Shown here in pieces: positions 1 to 7,353 of a DNA stretch of 39,460 bases. The notes beneath the pieces were generated by a model. That model had not been told where the DNA came from, did not search any database, and worked only from the letters and a program-made list of their open reading frames with translations. Location: NCBI GenBank assembly GCA_005793295.1, contig SXSX01000106.1, positions 1 through 39,460 of the forward strand. Direction: 5' to 3'. A program made the position numbers and the translations under genes. Within the stretch, counting starts at the first letter, position 1. Each line of letters opens with the position of its first letter. This DNA is from Burkholderiales bacterium (GTDB lineage Bacteria > Pseudomonadota > Gammaproteobacteria > Burkholderiales > Burkholderiaceae_C).

Positions 1-143
1 CCCGAAACGATGATGGCCACCAGGCCACCACCGACTTCTTTTTTGCCAACGATGTTGACGTTGGCGGCTTTGACCATGGCGTCAGCGGCAGCAAAAGCAG
101 CAACATAACCTTTGGTTTCAATCATTCCGATAGCTTGTGACAT
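1..143 (-). CDS. BMC-H microcompartment shell protein (3' end outside window)
   Basis: Single BMC-domain protein of the PduA/EutM/CcmK family, which forms the hexagonal tiles of a microcompartment shell. The first 47 residues are visible: they begin MSQAIGMIETKGYVAA, run through an Ala-rich helix (AAADAMVKAANV) and reach GKKEVGGGLVAIIVSG, the typical order of a BMC-H N-terminal half. The start is the ATG at 143-141, preceded by an AAGGAG ribosome site at good spacing. It is the last gene of the operon inside the window, 66 bp downstream of the BMC-P gene. The pore loop and C-terminus lie off the left edge, so its pore type cannot be read. Identity as BMC-H is secure from the visible half. Confidence 0.93.
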   Translation of the reverse strand, partial: MSQAIGMIETKGYVAAFAAADAMVKAANVNIVGKKEVGGGLVAIIVS

Positions 144-209
144 AAGAGTCTCCTTGAGGGGTTAAAAAAAGGGTTGAGGGAAGGGTGAGGGGGAAAAGTA
201 TGGATGCCA

Positions 210-479
210 TCAACGCATCGGTGTTGGGGTGTCGTAGTTGTCAAGGGAGGCGATGATGAGCGCATCGGCCACCACACGGGGGTGGGCTGGAGCGAACCAC
301 CAAGCCGCAGGTGCGCCGATAGTGATCATCACGCGTTCGCCGATGCCGCAACCCATGGGGTCATAGCAGACCACCACGTCTTTGGGGTAGTCCAGCTGCA
401 CTTCCAATAATGCGCCAGCGGGTAATTCGGGCAGTCGTTTGCTGGCCACGATACGGCCAATCACGGTTCCTGTTTTCAT
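210..479 (-). CDS. BMC-P vertex protein (EutN/CcmL family)
   Basis: Pentameric vertex protein that caps the corners of a bacterial microcompartment shell. The 89-residue length and the opening MKTGTVIGRIVASKR, followed by a strand with a conserved hydrophobic core and the segment GIGERVMITIGAPAAWW, match the EutN/CcmL family (usual length about 85-100). The ATG overlaps the TGA of the upstream SnoaL-like gene in an ATGA junction, and an AAGGAG site lies inside the end of that gene, so the two are probably translationally coupled. Having H, T and P shell classes together means the operon can in principle build a closed shell. Family assignment is firm; the compartment type is inferred from neighbours. 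Confidence 0.93.
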   Translation of the reverse strand: MKTGTVIGRIVASKRLPELPAGALLEVQLDYPKDVVVCYDPMGCGIGERVMITIGAPAAWWFAPAHPRVVADALIIASLDNYDTPTPMR

Positions 480-1396
480 ATTTTTACTCCTTGTTCAATG
501 GTGATGCCACGCTTGCGCAGGGCTTCTTTGCCCAAGGGCGTCATGACCGCTTTGGGGTGGAGCCGAACGGTTTTCACGCTCAGCGGAAGAGTTTTAAGCA
601 ACTTCTCGCCAACCACACCCTTGAGTTCGGGTGCGTCGTCGGCAGCTTGGTGTGCATGCAGCTCACATTGATCGCCCTTGCACTCGCAGGCCTTGCCTGC
701 CTTGCACGACGAACAGCAGACCGCCGGGTCGATGTCGGTGGTGGCGGCCACGGCTTTCACCGCCGCTTCGTCCACCCGCATGTCAAAACGAAGCAGGCCC
801 GATTGCGCCGCTTGCAGCAGTGCCGGACTGGCGGCCAAACGCTTAAACAGCTCGGTCAGGGCGTGTGCCTGTGCCGCTGTGCCCACGCGCAAGGGCACCA
901 CCACGCCCTGAGGCCCAGTCGCTGATGCAGCGGCCTGTGCCGCAGTCGCCGGCTTGGCCGCGCCGATCTGCTTCCAGTACGCGTCTTTGACAGCGATCAG
1001 ACCATCGCGAATTTGGTACACATCGGTGCCGTCCAACGTGGCCGTCTGGCCACCCGGCAGGGGCACACCCACCTTGTAGTTTTGAACCACGGTCTGGCCC
1101 AGCACGTTCATGTGCGAGTCCGAGAACTTGGGGCCAGTGGGGCTGGCAAAGCGTTCTTTCAAAAACGCAACGCAGGCTTCGCGGCCACGGAGCACGCGCG
1201 AGTCGGGCAAGGTCCACACCACATCGGGGGCAAAGCAAGCCACGATCGCCTCGGCATTCAAAGCGGCATAACCGGCTTCAAAGCGCTGCATCAGCGCGGT
1301 CACTGATGCCTTCGATGTGTCTGCGCCCGTGGCTTTGGCTCCCAAAGCCGTGCGCACCTGCGCCCGGATTTGTTGCCGCAAAGCGTCTGTGCTCAC
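476..1396 (-). CDS. SnoaL-like domain protein with Cys-rich motif and EutT-like C-terminal segment, in BMC operon
   Basis: A 306-residue mosaic protein. Residues about 30-140 look like a SnoaL/NTF2-like cone fold (MQRFEAGYAALNAEAIVACF, later YKVGVPLPGG and GTDVYQIRDGLI). After an Ala-rich linker comes a helical stretch, then a dense cysteine cluster (CCSSC, then C-x-C and one more C) followed by His-x-His. The C-terminus has a TPLGKEALRKRGI segment resembling the TPSAREL-type segment near the N-terminus of the cobalamin adenosyltransferase EutT, which also carries a CCxxC metal motif. I chose the GTG at 1396 because it overlaps the TGA of the BMC-T gene (GTGA) and has a strong AGGAGGT site; a TTG at 1507 would extend it by 37 residues inside the neighbouring gene. 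Function unknown. It could be a metal-binding enzyme or scaffold in the compartment lumen. Confidence 0.85.
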   Translation of the reverse strand: MSTDALRQQIRAQVRTALGAKATGADTSKASVTALMQRFEAGYAALNAEAIVACFAPDVVWTLPDSRVLRGREACVAFLKERFASPTGPKFSDSHMNVLGQTVVQNYKVGVPLPGGQTATLDGTDVYQIRDGLIAVKDAYWKQIGAAKPATAAQAAASATGPQGVVVPLRVGTAAQAHALTELFKRLAASPALLQAAQSGLLRFDMRVDEAAVKAVAATTDIDPAVCCSSCKAGKACECKGDQCELHAHQAADDAPELKGVVGEKLLKTLPLSVKTVRLHPKAVMTPLGKEALRKRGITIEQGVKI

Positions 1397-2007
1397 GCAG
1401 CACCTCCTGCATCGCGGATCACCGCCTCGGCCACCGCCGCGGCGGCTCGCACATCGGATGCGGTACCCGACAAGTACAAGCGACCAGCCGGACCCATGAA
1501 ACGGCAATCCACCAACTTGACGTTGGCGGCTTTCTCGGCCTCGTTGGCCACTAGCAACGCATACGAGGACGTGGTCATCTCCATGATGTAGAGCGACTCG
1601 CCGGGCAAGAGCATACTGCCAGCCTTGCTGCGGTTGATCAAAAACGCGTGATAACCGTCGACCCGGTCAATCACTTTGGAGGCCAAAATTTCGGGCTTGA
1701 GCACGCTCTTCTCGCTCACGCCCATGGCATCCAACACAGCTGCACCCGCCGACTTGACCGACGAGGAAGACTGGCCGTGGAACTCCAAATAACCAAACTG
1801 TCGCTCAACCACCAAGTTGCCGGGTTTGACGTTGTCGTGCTTGAGCGCGATGTCGGTCAACCACTCGATGTCCATGCCGGGGGCCACTTCGATGACCATG
1901 GCGGCGTCGTTGTGGCGCGGCAGAAAACCTCGGGCGGTAGAGCCGAGCAAACACATGAGCTGTGGCTGCAAGCGGTCCAGAAAAATGTAACTGCGCAAAG
2001 TGGACAT
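1393..2007 (-). CDS. BMC-T trimeric shell protein (tandem BMC domains)
   Basis: 204-residue shell protein with two BMC-like halves, about residues 1-100 and 105-200. The first half contains LRSYIFLDRLQPQLMCLLG and VIEVAPGMDIEWLTDIALKH; the second contains HAFLINRSKAGSMLLPGESL, YALLVANEAEKAANVKLVD and GRLYLSGTASDVRAAA. Tandem domains of this length form trimeric pseudohexamers that often have a larger, gated pore. The pattern resembles BMC-T proteins from RMM-type (Rhodococcus/Mycobacterium) loci; this similarity is from memory. It starts 9 bp after the aldehyde dehydrogenase gene and overlaps the next gene at a GTGA junction, so all three are probably translated together. Confidence 0.88.
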   Translation of the reverse strand: MSTLRSYIFLDRLQPQLMCLLGSTARGFLPRHNDAAMVIEVAPGMDIEWLTDIALKHDNVKPGNLVVERQFGYLEFHGQSSSSVKSAGAAVLDAMGVSEKSVLKPEILASKVIDRVDGYHAFLINRSKAGSMLLPGESLYIMEMTTSSYALLVANEAEKAANVKLVDCRFMGPAGRLYLSGTASDVRAAAAVAEAVIRDAGGAA

Positions 2008-2016
2008 GAAGGGCTT

Positions 2017-3510
2017 TCAGCGAAGGTGTTCGAGTTCTTCCTGCACGATGCGCAGGACGGTGGCCTGGAGTTCAGGCGTGAGGGTGGACGTGGTGCCCGA
2101 AGCCGCTGACAAAGCGGCACCCGAAGCCATGGCCCCAGCCCAGCCGCCGGGCAGCGGAAAAGCCACGCGCTTCCAGTTGACCAATAACTCGGGGCCAACG
2201 TTGCAGTCGACCGAGCTTTTGCCGGCGTAGCCTGTGCCGATGGTGAAGGTGTAAGGCAAGCCGGTGTTGGCACCCGTACTGTCGTGCACGGTAGAGCCGT
2301 TGACGACCACACGGTAATAGTCCAGCGCCGCGCCCCAGACCACCGCCTGCTCGGCGCTGGCCGAATGAATGCCCGAAGTATGACCCGCACCGCTTTGTTG
2401 CAGCATGAGGCGCGCCACGCCAATGGCTTGGTCCATGTCTTGAACCACCACAGAGCCCAAAATGGGCGAGAGCTTTTCTTTCAGCAGCACATGACCGGCC
2501 TTCGGGTTGGCAATGGGGCACACCAAGGCTTGGCAATCCACGGGCACTTGCACGCCTGCGGCCTGCGCGATCTCGTGCGCCGGGCGGCCCACCACTTTGG
2601 CGTTGAACTTGCCACCAGGGAAGGCGTAATTCTGGATTTGCAGTGCTTCTGCGTCGGTGCACACATGCGCACCCTGGCGGGCCAGCGCTTGCTGCATCTG
2701 CGGCGCAATGCTGGCGTGCAGCATGAGCACCGAAGGGGCCGAGCAGGGGCTGCCGTGGTCGAAGTTTTTGGCGGCCAAAATGGTCTGCGCAGCCGCTTCG
2801 ATGTCGGCGCTGGCGTCCACATAAATCGGCACATTGCCAGAGCCCACGCCAATGGCAGGGTTGCCCGAGCCATAGGCCGCACGCACCATGGGCGTGCCGC
2901 CAGTGGCCAAAATCACGTCGGTGCGGGCGTCGCGCATCAGCGCACCCGTGGCCTCGACCGTGGGGCGGGTCAGGATTTGCAGCGCATGGGCCGGGCCACC
3001 GGCTTTTTCAATGGCGGCTTGCAGCTCATTTGTCACGGCGGTGCAGCAAGCCAGCGCCACCGGGTGCGGCGAGATGACCAACGCGTTGCGCGTCATCAGG
3101 CACAAGATGGTTTTGAAAATGATGGTGGCCACTGGCGAGGTGGAGTTGGACAAGCCCACCACCACACCGGCGGGCCGGCCGATTTCGACGATGCGCAGCG
3201 CATCGTTGCGCCGCACGCCGCCCAACGCCACGTTGTCCCACGCGGTGGGAGTGAGGGTGCAGGCGATCTGGTTCTTGGCAATTTTGTCGGCCACCTTGCC
3301 AATGCGGCTTTCCCGTACCGCCCAGTCGGCATAAAACTCAGCGCGCGGCAACAAGGCGGCTGCCACCTGCTTTGCCACTTGCTTGGCTTGCTCGGGCGTC
3401 CAATAGACCAGCTCAGCAGCGGCTTGCCGAGCATTGGCCAGCAAATCGCGGGCTTCCTGCAAGGCGGCCAGGTCGTGATCGGTCAGATCGATGGAAGCGC
3501 TTGAATTCAT
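2017..3510 (-). CDS. CoA-acylating aldehyde dehydrogenase, microcompartment type
   Basis: 497-residue enzyme of the acylating aldehyde dehydrogenase family (PduP/EutE/AdhE N-domain), expected to oxidise an aldehyde to acyl-CoA with NAD+. The segment GLSNSTSPVATIIFKTI marks the acylating class, and the catalytic Cys is about residue 256 in HGSPCSAPS. After the catalytic domain comes a Gly/Ala/Ser/Thr-rich linker (about 462-476) and a short amphipathic helix ending the protein (about 477-497, LTPELQATVLRIVQEELE), which fits a C-terminal encapsulation peptide. It lies between the dioxygenase gene (19 bp gap) and the BMC-T gene (9 bp gap). It is the probable core enzyme of the compartment; the aldehyde substrate is not known. 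Confidence 0.92.
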   Translation of the reverse strand: MNSSASIDLTDHDLAALQEARDLLANARQAAAELVYWTPEQAKQVAKQVAAALLPRAEFYADWAVRESRIGKVADKIAKNQIACTLTPTAWDNVALGGVRRNDALRIVEIGRPAGVVVGLSNSTSPVATIIFKTILCLMTRNALVISPHPVALACCTAVTNELQAAIEKAGGPAHALQILTRPTVEATGALMRDARTDVILATGGTPMVRAAYGSGNPAIGVGSGNVPIYVDASADIEAAAQTILAAKNFDHGSPCSAPSVLMLHASIAPQMQQALARQGAHVCTDAEALQIQNYAFPGGKFNAKVVGRPAHEIAQAAGVQVPVDCQALVCPIANPKAGHVLLKEKLSPILGSVVVQDMDQAIGVARLMLQQSGAGHTSGIHSASAEQAVVWGAALDYYRVVVNGSTVHDSTGANTGLPYTFTIGTGYAGKSSVDCNVGPELLVNWKRVAFPLPGGWAGAMASGAALSAASGTTSTLTPELQATVLRIVQEELEHLR

Positions 3511-3529
3511 GTCGAGAGAAGCTTTTCGT

Positions 3530-4582
3530 TCAACGATGTTGGGCCGCGTTAGCTACAGCATTCAGATCGACGCTTTCCAACGCGCTGAAGATGGCCTCCA
3601 CCGCCTGCTGCTCACGCGGGTTCGCCGCTTGCATGCGGGTGGTGTCGAGCAGCTGGCGCATGACTGAAGGCTGACCGCCTGGCGCAGCACTGACACCGGG
3701 GCTCAAAGTGGGCACGAAGCTGCCACAGGTCATGCGCTGACCTGCGCGGTAGTGGGGCGCGTAGTCGAATACGGCGTAGTGCTGCGTGGCGCAGTTGTCC
3801 CACATGGCCATCGAGTCTTTTTCCCAACGGAAGCGCACCATGAACTCGGGTTTTTTGACCCATTCATAAAGCATGTTCAGCACAGCCTCCGACAAGTCCA
3901 TGTGCATACCCAAAAAGCGCTTGGTCCAGATCGAATTGACGAACAAAATTTTGCGGCCGTTGTAGGGGTGCGTGATCACGGCCGGGTGCGTTACCGTGGG
4001 CGTGTTCTCGATCATCTTGCACTCTTGTGCACTGGCCTGCACCATCATGCCGCTCTTGGCTGAGGCACGCTGCGCCAAGCGCTCGTTGGCATTGATGCGG
4101 CGAAAGTGCCAAGGCAAATCGTGGTCAGCCTGCAGGCCTTCGAGCATCTGCTTCATACCGGGGTTGAGCGCGTCATACGCAGCCCCCGCGTGCATCCACA
4201 TGGTGTCGCCGCCCGATGGGGGTAGATCGGTGATACGCAAGATGGAGACCATGTTGGGCTTCTTTCGGAAGGTCACGTCGGTATGCCAGCGGTCGGTCTC
4301 TGGCGCTTCGTGGCCTTGGTTCGAGATCAGCTGAATTTGCGGGTGGCCTTCGAGGTGCGGGAAGAACTCGTGCTTTTCCATTTCACCAAAGTTTTGGCCC
4401 AAGCGAATGTAAGACTCCGGCTTCAAGGCCTGCTTGCGAAAAAACACCACGCCGTATTGCCAGAGGGCCTGCTTGATTTCTTCGTAAACGTCTTCTGAGC
4501 GGGTGGTGTTCAGGTCGACGCCGCTGATCATGCCGCCAATCGTGGGGGTCATCGGATCTACCTGAATGTGACGAAATTCCAT
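3530..4582 (-). CDS. TauD/TfdA-family Fe(II)/2-oxoglutarate dioxygenase, probable sulfonate dioxygenase
   Basis: 350-residue relative of taurine dioxygenase. Fe ligands are H100, D102 (WHTDVTF) and H268 (TQHYAVFDY); 2-oxoglutarate contacts are T127 and R279. By alignment with the E. coli TauD structure as I recall it, the sulfonate-contact residues His70 and Arg270 are kept as H71 and R283, whereas Tyr73 and Asn95 correspond to F73 and T96. TauD-type chemistry hydroxylates the carbon bearing the sulfonate, releasing sulfite and an aldehyde. The protein is about 65 residues longer than E. coli TauD, partly in an insert near 160-200 and partly in a C-terminal tail. The start has an excellent AAGGAG site. 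Its place between an SsuABC-like importer and an aldehyde dehydrogenase suggests that it supplies the aldehyde. Taurine itself is not assured. Confidence 0.88.
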   Translation of the reverse strand: MEFRHIQVDPMTPTIGGMISGVDLNTTRSEDVYEEIKQALWQYGVVFFRKQALKPESYIRLGQNFGEMEKHEFFPHLEGHPQIQLISNQGHEAPETDRWHTDVTFRKKPNMVSILRITDLPPSGGDTMWMHAGAAYDALNPGMKQMLEGLQADHDLPWHFRRINANERLAQRASAKSGMMVQASAQECKMIENTPTVTHPAVITHPYNGRKILFVNSIWTKRFLGMHMDLSEAVLNMLYEWVKKPEFMVRFRWEKDSMAMWDNCATQHYAVFDYAPHYRAGQRMTCGSFVPTLSPGVSAAPGGQPSVMRQLLDTTRMQAANPREQQAVEAIFSALESVDLNAVANAAQHR

Positions 4583-4618
4583 TTTTTTAATCTCCTTAAT
4601 ATGTCAGAGCAGCCCGGC

Positions 4619-5374
4619 TTATTGCCAGCTCAGCAAACGTTTCTCTAACCAGGTCATGGTGCGCACCACGGCCACGCCCAGCAGCGCTAACACCAACAGC
4701 AGCGCCATCACGCCATTGACTTCAAAAGTGGCACCCAGATAAGCCAGCGACTGACCCAAGCCCTTTTCAGAGGCGATGATCTCGGCCCCGATCACGCCCA
4801 ACATGGCATAAATGAGGCCCAGACGCAGGCCCGAAAATATCACCGGCACCGCACCGGGCAAAGTGACCTGAAAGAAAGTGGTCACGGCGCTGGCGCCTAG
4901 CGTCTTGCAAAGCATGACGTGGTCCTGGCTAACGCCGCGAATGCCGGCCACCGTGCTGGAAAGCACAATGAAAAACGTGAGGCTGCAGCCCACTGCGATC
5001 TTGGAGCCCAGGCCCAATCCAAACCACAAAATGAACAAAGGGGCCAACGCAATACGGGGCATCACGTTCATGGCGTTGAGGTAGGGGTCGAGGAATTTTT
5101 CGACCCGCGGAAAAGCCACAAACATCAGCCCAACAGCCATGGCCGCGACGCTGCCAAGCGTGAAGGAAATCAAGGTGCCAGCCATGGTCCAACCCATGTC
5201 GGTCCAGAGCTTGCCGGTGGCGATGTTGTTCCACAGAAATTTGATGACGCCGCTGGGCTGTCCGACAAAGGTCGGATCAAGCCAGCGATTAACGGTAAGC
5301 CACTCGCCCAACGCCAGCACGATGGCGATGAAAACGAGGTGGGCTCCGCCCCAGCGAAAGGTTTCAGCCTTCAT
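4619..5374 (-). CDS. ABC transporter permease, SsuC/TauC-like
   Basis: Inner-membrane permease of the nitrate/sulfonate/taurine (BPD_transp_1) family, 251 residues with about six membrane segments. The typical cytoplasmic loop with the EAA-like signature lies around LGASAVTTFFQVTLPGAVPVIFSG in the second half, and the C-terminus (GVAVVRTMTWLEKRLLSWQ) is characteristic. The start chosen is the ATG at 5374, which overlaps the ATPase gene by 11 bp; an upstream ATG at 5488 would add a non-membrane, Cys/Arg-rich stretch that belongs to the neighbouring frame. It would work with the ATPase and binding protein beside it to import the substrate for the dioxygenase. Confidence 0.92.
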   Translation of the reverse strand: MKAETFRWGGAHLVFIAIVLALGEWLTVNRWLDPTFVGQPSGVIKFLWNNIATGKLWTDMGWTMAGTLISFTLGSVAAMAVGLMFVAFPRVEKFLDPYLNAMNVMPRIALAPLFILWFGLGLGSKIAVGCSLTFFIVLSSTVAGIRGVSQDHVMLCKTLGASAVTTFFQVTLPGAVPVIFSGLRLGLIYAMLGVIGAEIIASEKGLGQSLAYLGATFEVNGVMALLLVLALLGVAVVRTMTWLEKRLLSWQ

Positions 5375-6146
5375 GTTTGCTCCAGCCAGATTCGAGGTGT
5401 GACCACAGTTGCGCATAAAGCGCGTGGAAATGGGAATCTTTTTGCAGCTCGCGAATAGAACGCGGGCGCGGCAAGTCAATGGCCACATCGGCCACGATAC
5501 GGCCAGGGCGCGAGGTCATGACAATCACCCGATCAGACACAGCCACCGCTTCGGACAAATCGTGCGTGACAAACAGCACCGATTGCTGGTGCTGTTGGCA
5601 CAATCGCAATAACAAATCTTCAAGTTGCAGCTTGGTTTGCGCATCGAGCGCACCAAAAGGCTCATCCATCAAAAGCAGGGGCGAACCCATAGAGAAGGTC
5701 CGCGCCAAGGCCACGCGCTGGCGCATGCCGTGCGACAAAGCTTTGGGCAAAGTGTTTTCAAAGCCCGCCAAACCCACCTCTTGCAGCATTGCGCGGGCGC
5801 GCTCTTGGGCTTGGGCACGCGGCACGCCGCGCACTTCCATGCCAAACATGGCGTTGCCTAAAGCGGTTTTCCAGGGCATCAAGCTGTCGCGGGCCAGCAT
5901 GTAGCCGACCTGCGGATTGCCTTGAATCGGCGCTTGGCCACCCACCGTCAAACTGCCCTTGCCGGTGTGCGGCACCAGCCCGGCGGCCAAGTTCAGCAGC
6001 GTGGTTTTGCCACAACCGCTGGGGCCCACCAGAGAGACAAACTCACCTTGCCGAACGTGCAGCGAAACATCGGACAACACCTGGCTGGCGCCGTCAAAGC
6101 TTAAATGCACGCCATCGGCGGCGATGGCCAGGGTGGTAGCGCTCAA
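5364..6146 (-). CDS. ABC transporter ATP-binding protein, SsuB/TauB-like
   Basis: 260-residue ATPase driving the sulfonate-type importer. Walker A is GPSGCGKTTLL, the signature is LSHGMRQR (His replaces the more usual first Gly of LSGGQ), Walker B is LLLMDEPFGALD, and the switch His is in VTHDLSEAVAVSDR. The Q-loop region reads VGYMLARDSLMPWKTALGN, typical of SsuB/TauB. The start is a TTG at 6146 with a GGAG site eight bases upstream; no ATG is available before the first strand. The 3' end overlaps the permease start by 11 bp. Specificity cannot be read from an ATPase, so the sulfonate assignment rests on the family and the adjacent dioxygenase. Confidence 0.93.
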   Translation of the reverse strand: MSATTLAIAADGVHLSFDGASQVLSDVSLHVRQGEFVSLVGPSGCGKTTLLNLAAGLVPHTGKGSLTVGGQAPIQGNPQVGYMLARDSLMPWKTALGNAMFGMEVRGVPRAQAQERARAMLQEVGLAGFENTLPKALSHGMRQRVALARTFSMGSPLLLMDEPFGALDAQTKLQLEDLLLRLCQQHQQSVLFVTHDLSEAVAVSDRVIVMTSRPGRIVADVAIDLPRPRSIRELQKDSHFHALYAQLWSHLESGWSKHEG

Positions 6147-6182
6147 TTGAGGTGCTCCGCTTATGCAAAGATCGTCGAGGGC

Positions 6183-7187
6183 TTAGCGCAGTTGCAAGAT
6201 CTTGCTTGTATCCACTGGTTTGTCAATTTGTCCGGTCCGGCTCAGGTAATCAGCCGCTGCCTGTAAGGCTTTGACATCCAAGGAAAACCGAGCGCCACTG
6301 ATGGAGTTGCGTAGCGAAGTTTCGACCGCTTCTAGCCCGGCAGGGCCTTCGATCTTGAAGGTGTCGTTGATGACTTTAAGTACCGCCGCAAAGTTTGCAG
6401 GGTTCTGTATGAAAGCTTCGGACTCGCGCATAGCCTTGGCAAACGCGGTCAGCGTAGCGCCCTTCTTTTGCGAAAAATCACCACGCACGGTCATCGGACC
6501 TGAAGCGCCGTTGAGTTGCAATATTTCCTTAGGTCCTTCGCCTTTGCGGGGGTCCACGATCACACGACACACCTTCATGGCTCCACAAAATCCGTCCATG
6601 GGTGCGAACAACATAAGCGCGTCAATCTGCTTGTTGGCAATGGCGGGCAAAGCGGTGTTAGGCGCGCCGACGGGCACGATGGTCACATCACTGGCAGACA
6701 AGCCTGCGCCTTTGAGCATGTCGAGTAATTGGAATTCAGCGCCCGAACCGCGCGCTGTTACGCCGATTTTTTTACCCTTGAGGTCAGCCATTACGGCGGG
6801 GTAACCTTTGGCCGCGTTAGGGGTTTCGGTGTGGGTACCGGCCATCAAAAAGAAGATGTTGTCACGCGCTGCATTTCCAATGATCTTCAGGTCTGCGCCT
6901 TTGTTTGCAGCCTGAATAACTACTTCAGCAGGGCCAAAGGCGATATCGATGTCGCCCGCCAACAGCGTCTGAATCCCCAATGGGCCTGCAGGAATGGTCT
7001 TGAGCTCGCACTTGAGGCCATTCTTTTCGCAGTAGCCGTTAGCAGCAGCGACACGAACAATGACGTTTCCCAAGCCCGGATAGTCTTGGATACGCAATGT
7101 TTCCGTTTGCGCCATAGCGTTGGCGCCCAAAATCAGGGCTAATGCACCAAGGGTACTTCTCAAGAAGGCAGGGGCAGAAAATGTCAT
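6183..7187 (-). CDS. Periplasmic substrate-binding protein, SsuA/TauA/NMT1-like
   Basis: 334-residue binding protein of the NMT1/SsuA family. An N-terminal signal peptide (hydrophobic core LGALALILGANAMA) is probably cleaved after AMA. The mature part begins ETLRIQDYPGLGNVIVRVAAANGY and has the family features GIQTLLAGDIDIAFGPAEVVIQAANKGADLKIIG and KGKKIGVTARGSGAEFQLLDMLKGAG. It is the first gene of the operon, with GGAG seven bases before the ATG. It would capture the compound passed to the permease and ATPase. The mature protein has Cys residues near positions 53, 60 and 204-211, but no lipobox is seen. Ligand unknown; a sulfonate or sulfate ester is inferred from neighbours. Confidence 0.9.
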   Translation of the reverse strand: MTFSAPAFLRSTLGALALILGANAMAQTETLRIQDYPGLGNVIVRVAAANGYCEKNGLKCELKTIPAGPLGIQTLLAGDIDIAFGPAEVVIQAANKGADLKIIGNAARDNIFFLMAGTHTETPNAAKGYPAVMADLKGKKIGVTARGSGAEFQLLDMLKGAGLSASDVTIVPVGAPNTALPAIANKQIDALMLFAPMDGFCGAMKVCRVIVDPRKGEGPKEILQLNGASGPMTVRGDFSQKKGATLTAFAKAMRESEAFIQNPANFAAVLKVINDTFKIEGPAGLEAVETSLRNSISGARFSLDVKALQAAADYLSRTGQIDKPVDTSKILQLR

Positions 7188-7223
7188 GTCGTCTCCATCT
7201 GTGGTTTATTGGGGGTCAACCAC

Positions 7224-7237
7224 TTGATTAGCATCAA
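7224..7237. promoter_or_regulatory. Perfect FNR-type box in divergent promoter region
   Basis: The sequence TTGATTAGCATCAA matches the FNR consensus TTGAT-N4-ATCAA exactly and extends by one base on each side to ACTTGAT/ATCAAGT. It sits 37-50 bp before the binding-protein ATG of the microcompartment operon and 117-130 bp before the divergent Crp/Fnr gene. No well-placed -10 for class II activation toward either side was evident, so it could act as a repressor site or from a distance. Confidence 0.7.
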
Positions 7238-7295
7238 GTTTGGTTGGACTGATTAGAAAGCTTAAGGAATTAGCGAATTGTTTCTAAGGTGACAA

Positions 7296-7342
7296 TTTAA
7301 GGGAAAGCACTTAAAATTTAGTTCTGTTTACAGGTGACACCT
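7296..7342. promoter_or_regulatory. Candidate operators upstream of Crp/Fnr gene
   Basis: Two palindromes lie just before the regulator gene: TTTAAG-N8-CTTAAA at 7296-7315 and AGGTGACACCT at 7332-7342, the latter 11 bp before the ATG. The octamer AGGTGACA at 7287-7294 is repeated at 7332-7339. They could be binding sites for the regulator itself (autoregulation), but their function is inferred only from symmetry and position. Confidence 0.35.
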
Positions 7343-7353
7343 CCCTTTTCAAC

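Noticed and set aside
2284-3504. 406-codon plus-strand open frame opposite the aldehyde dehydrogenase gene
   Set aside because: His/Gly/Arg-rich product with no family features; it is the antisense shadow of a clearly conserved GC-rich gene.
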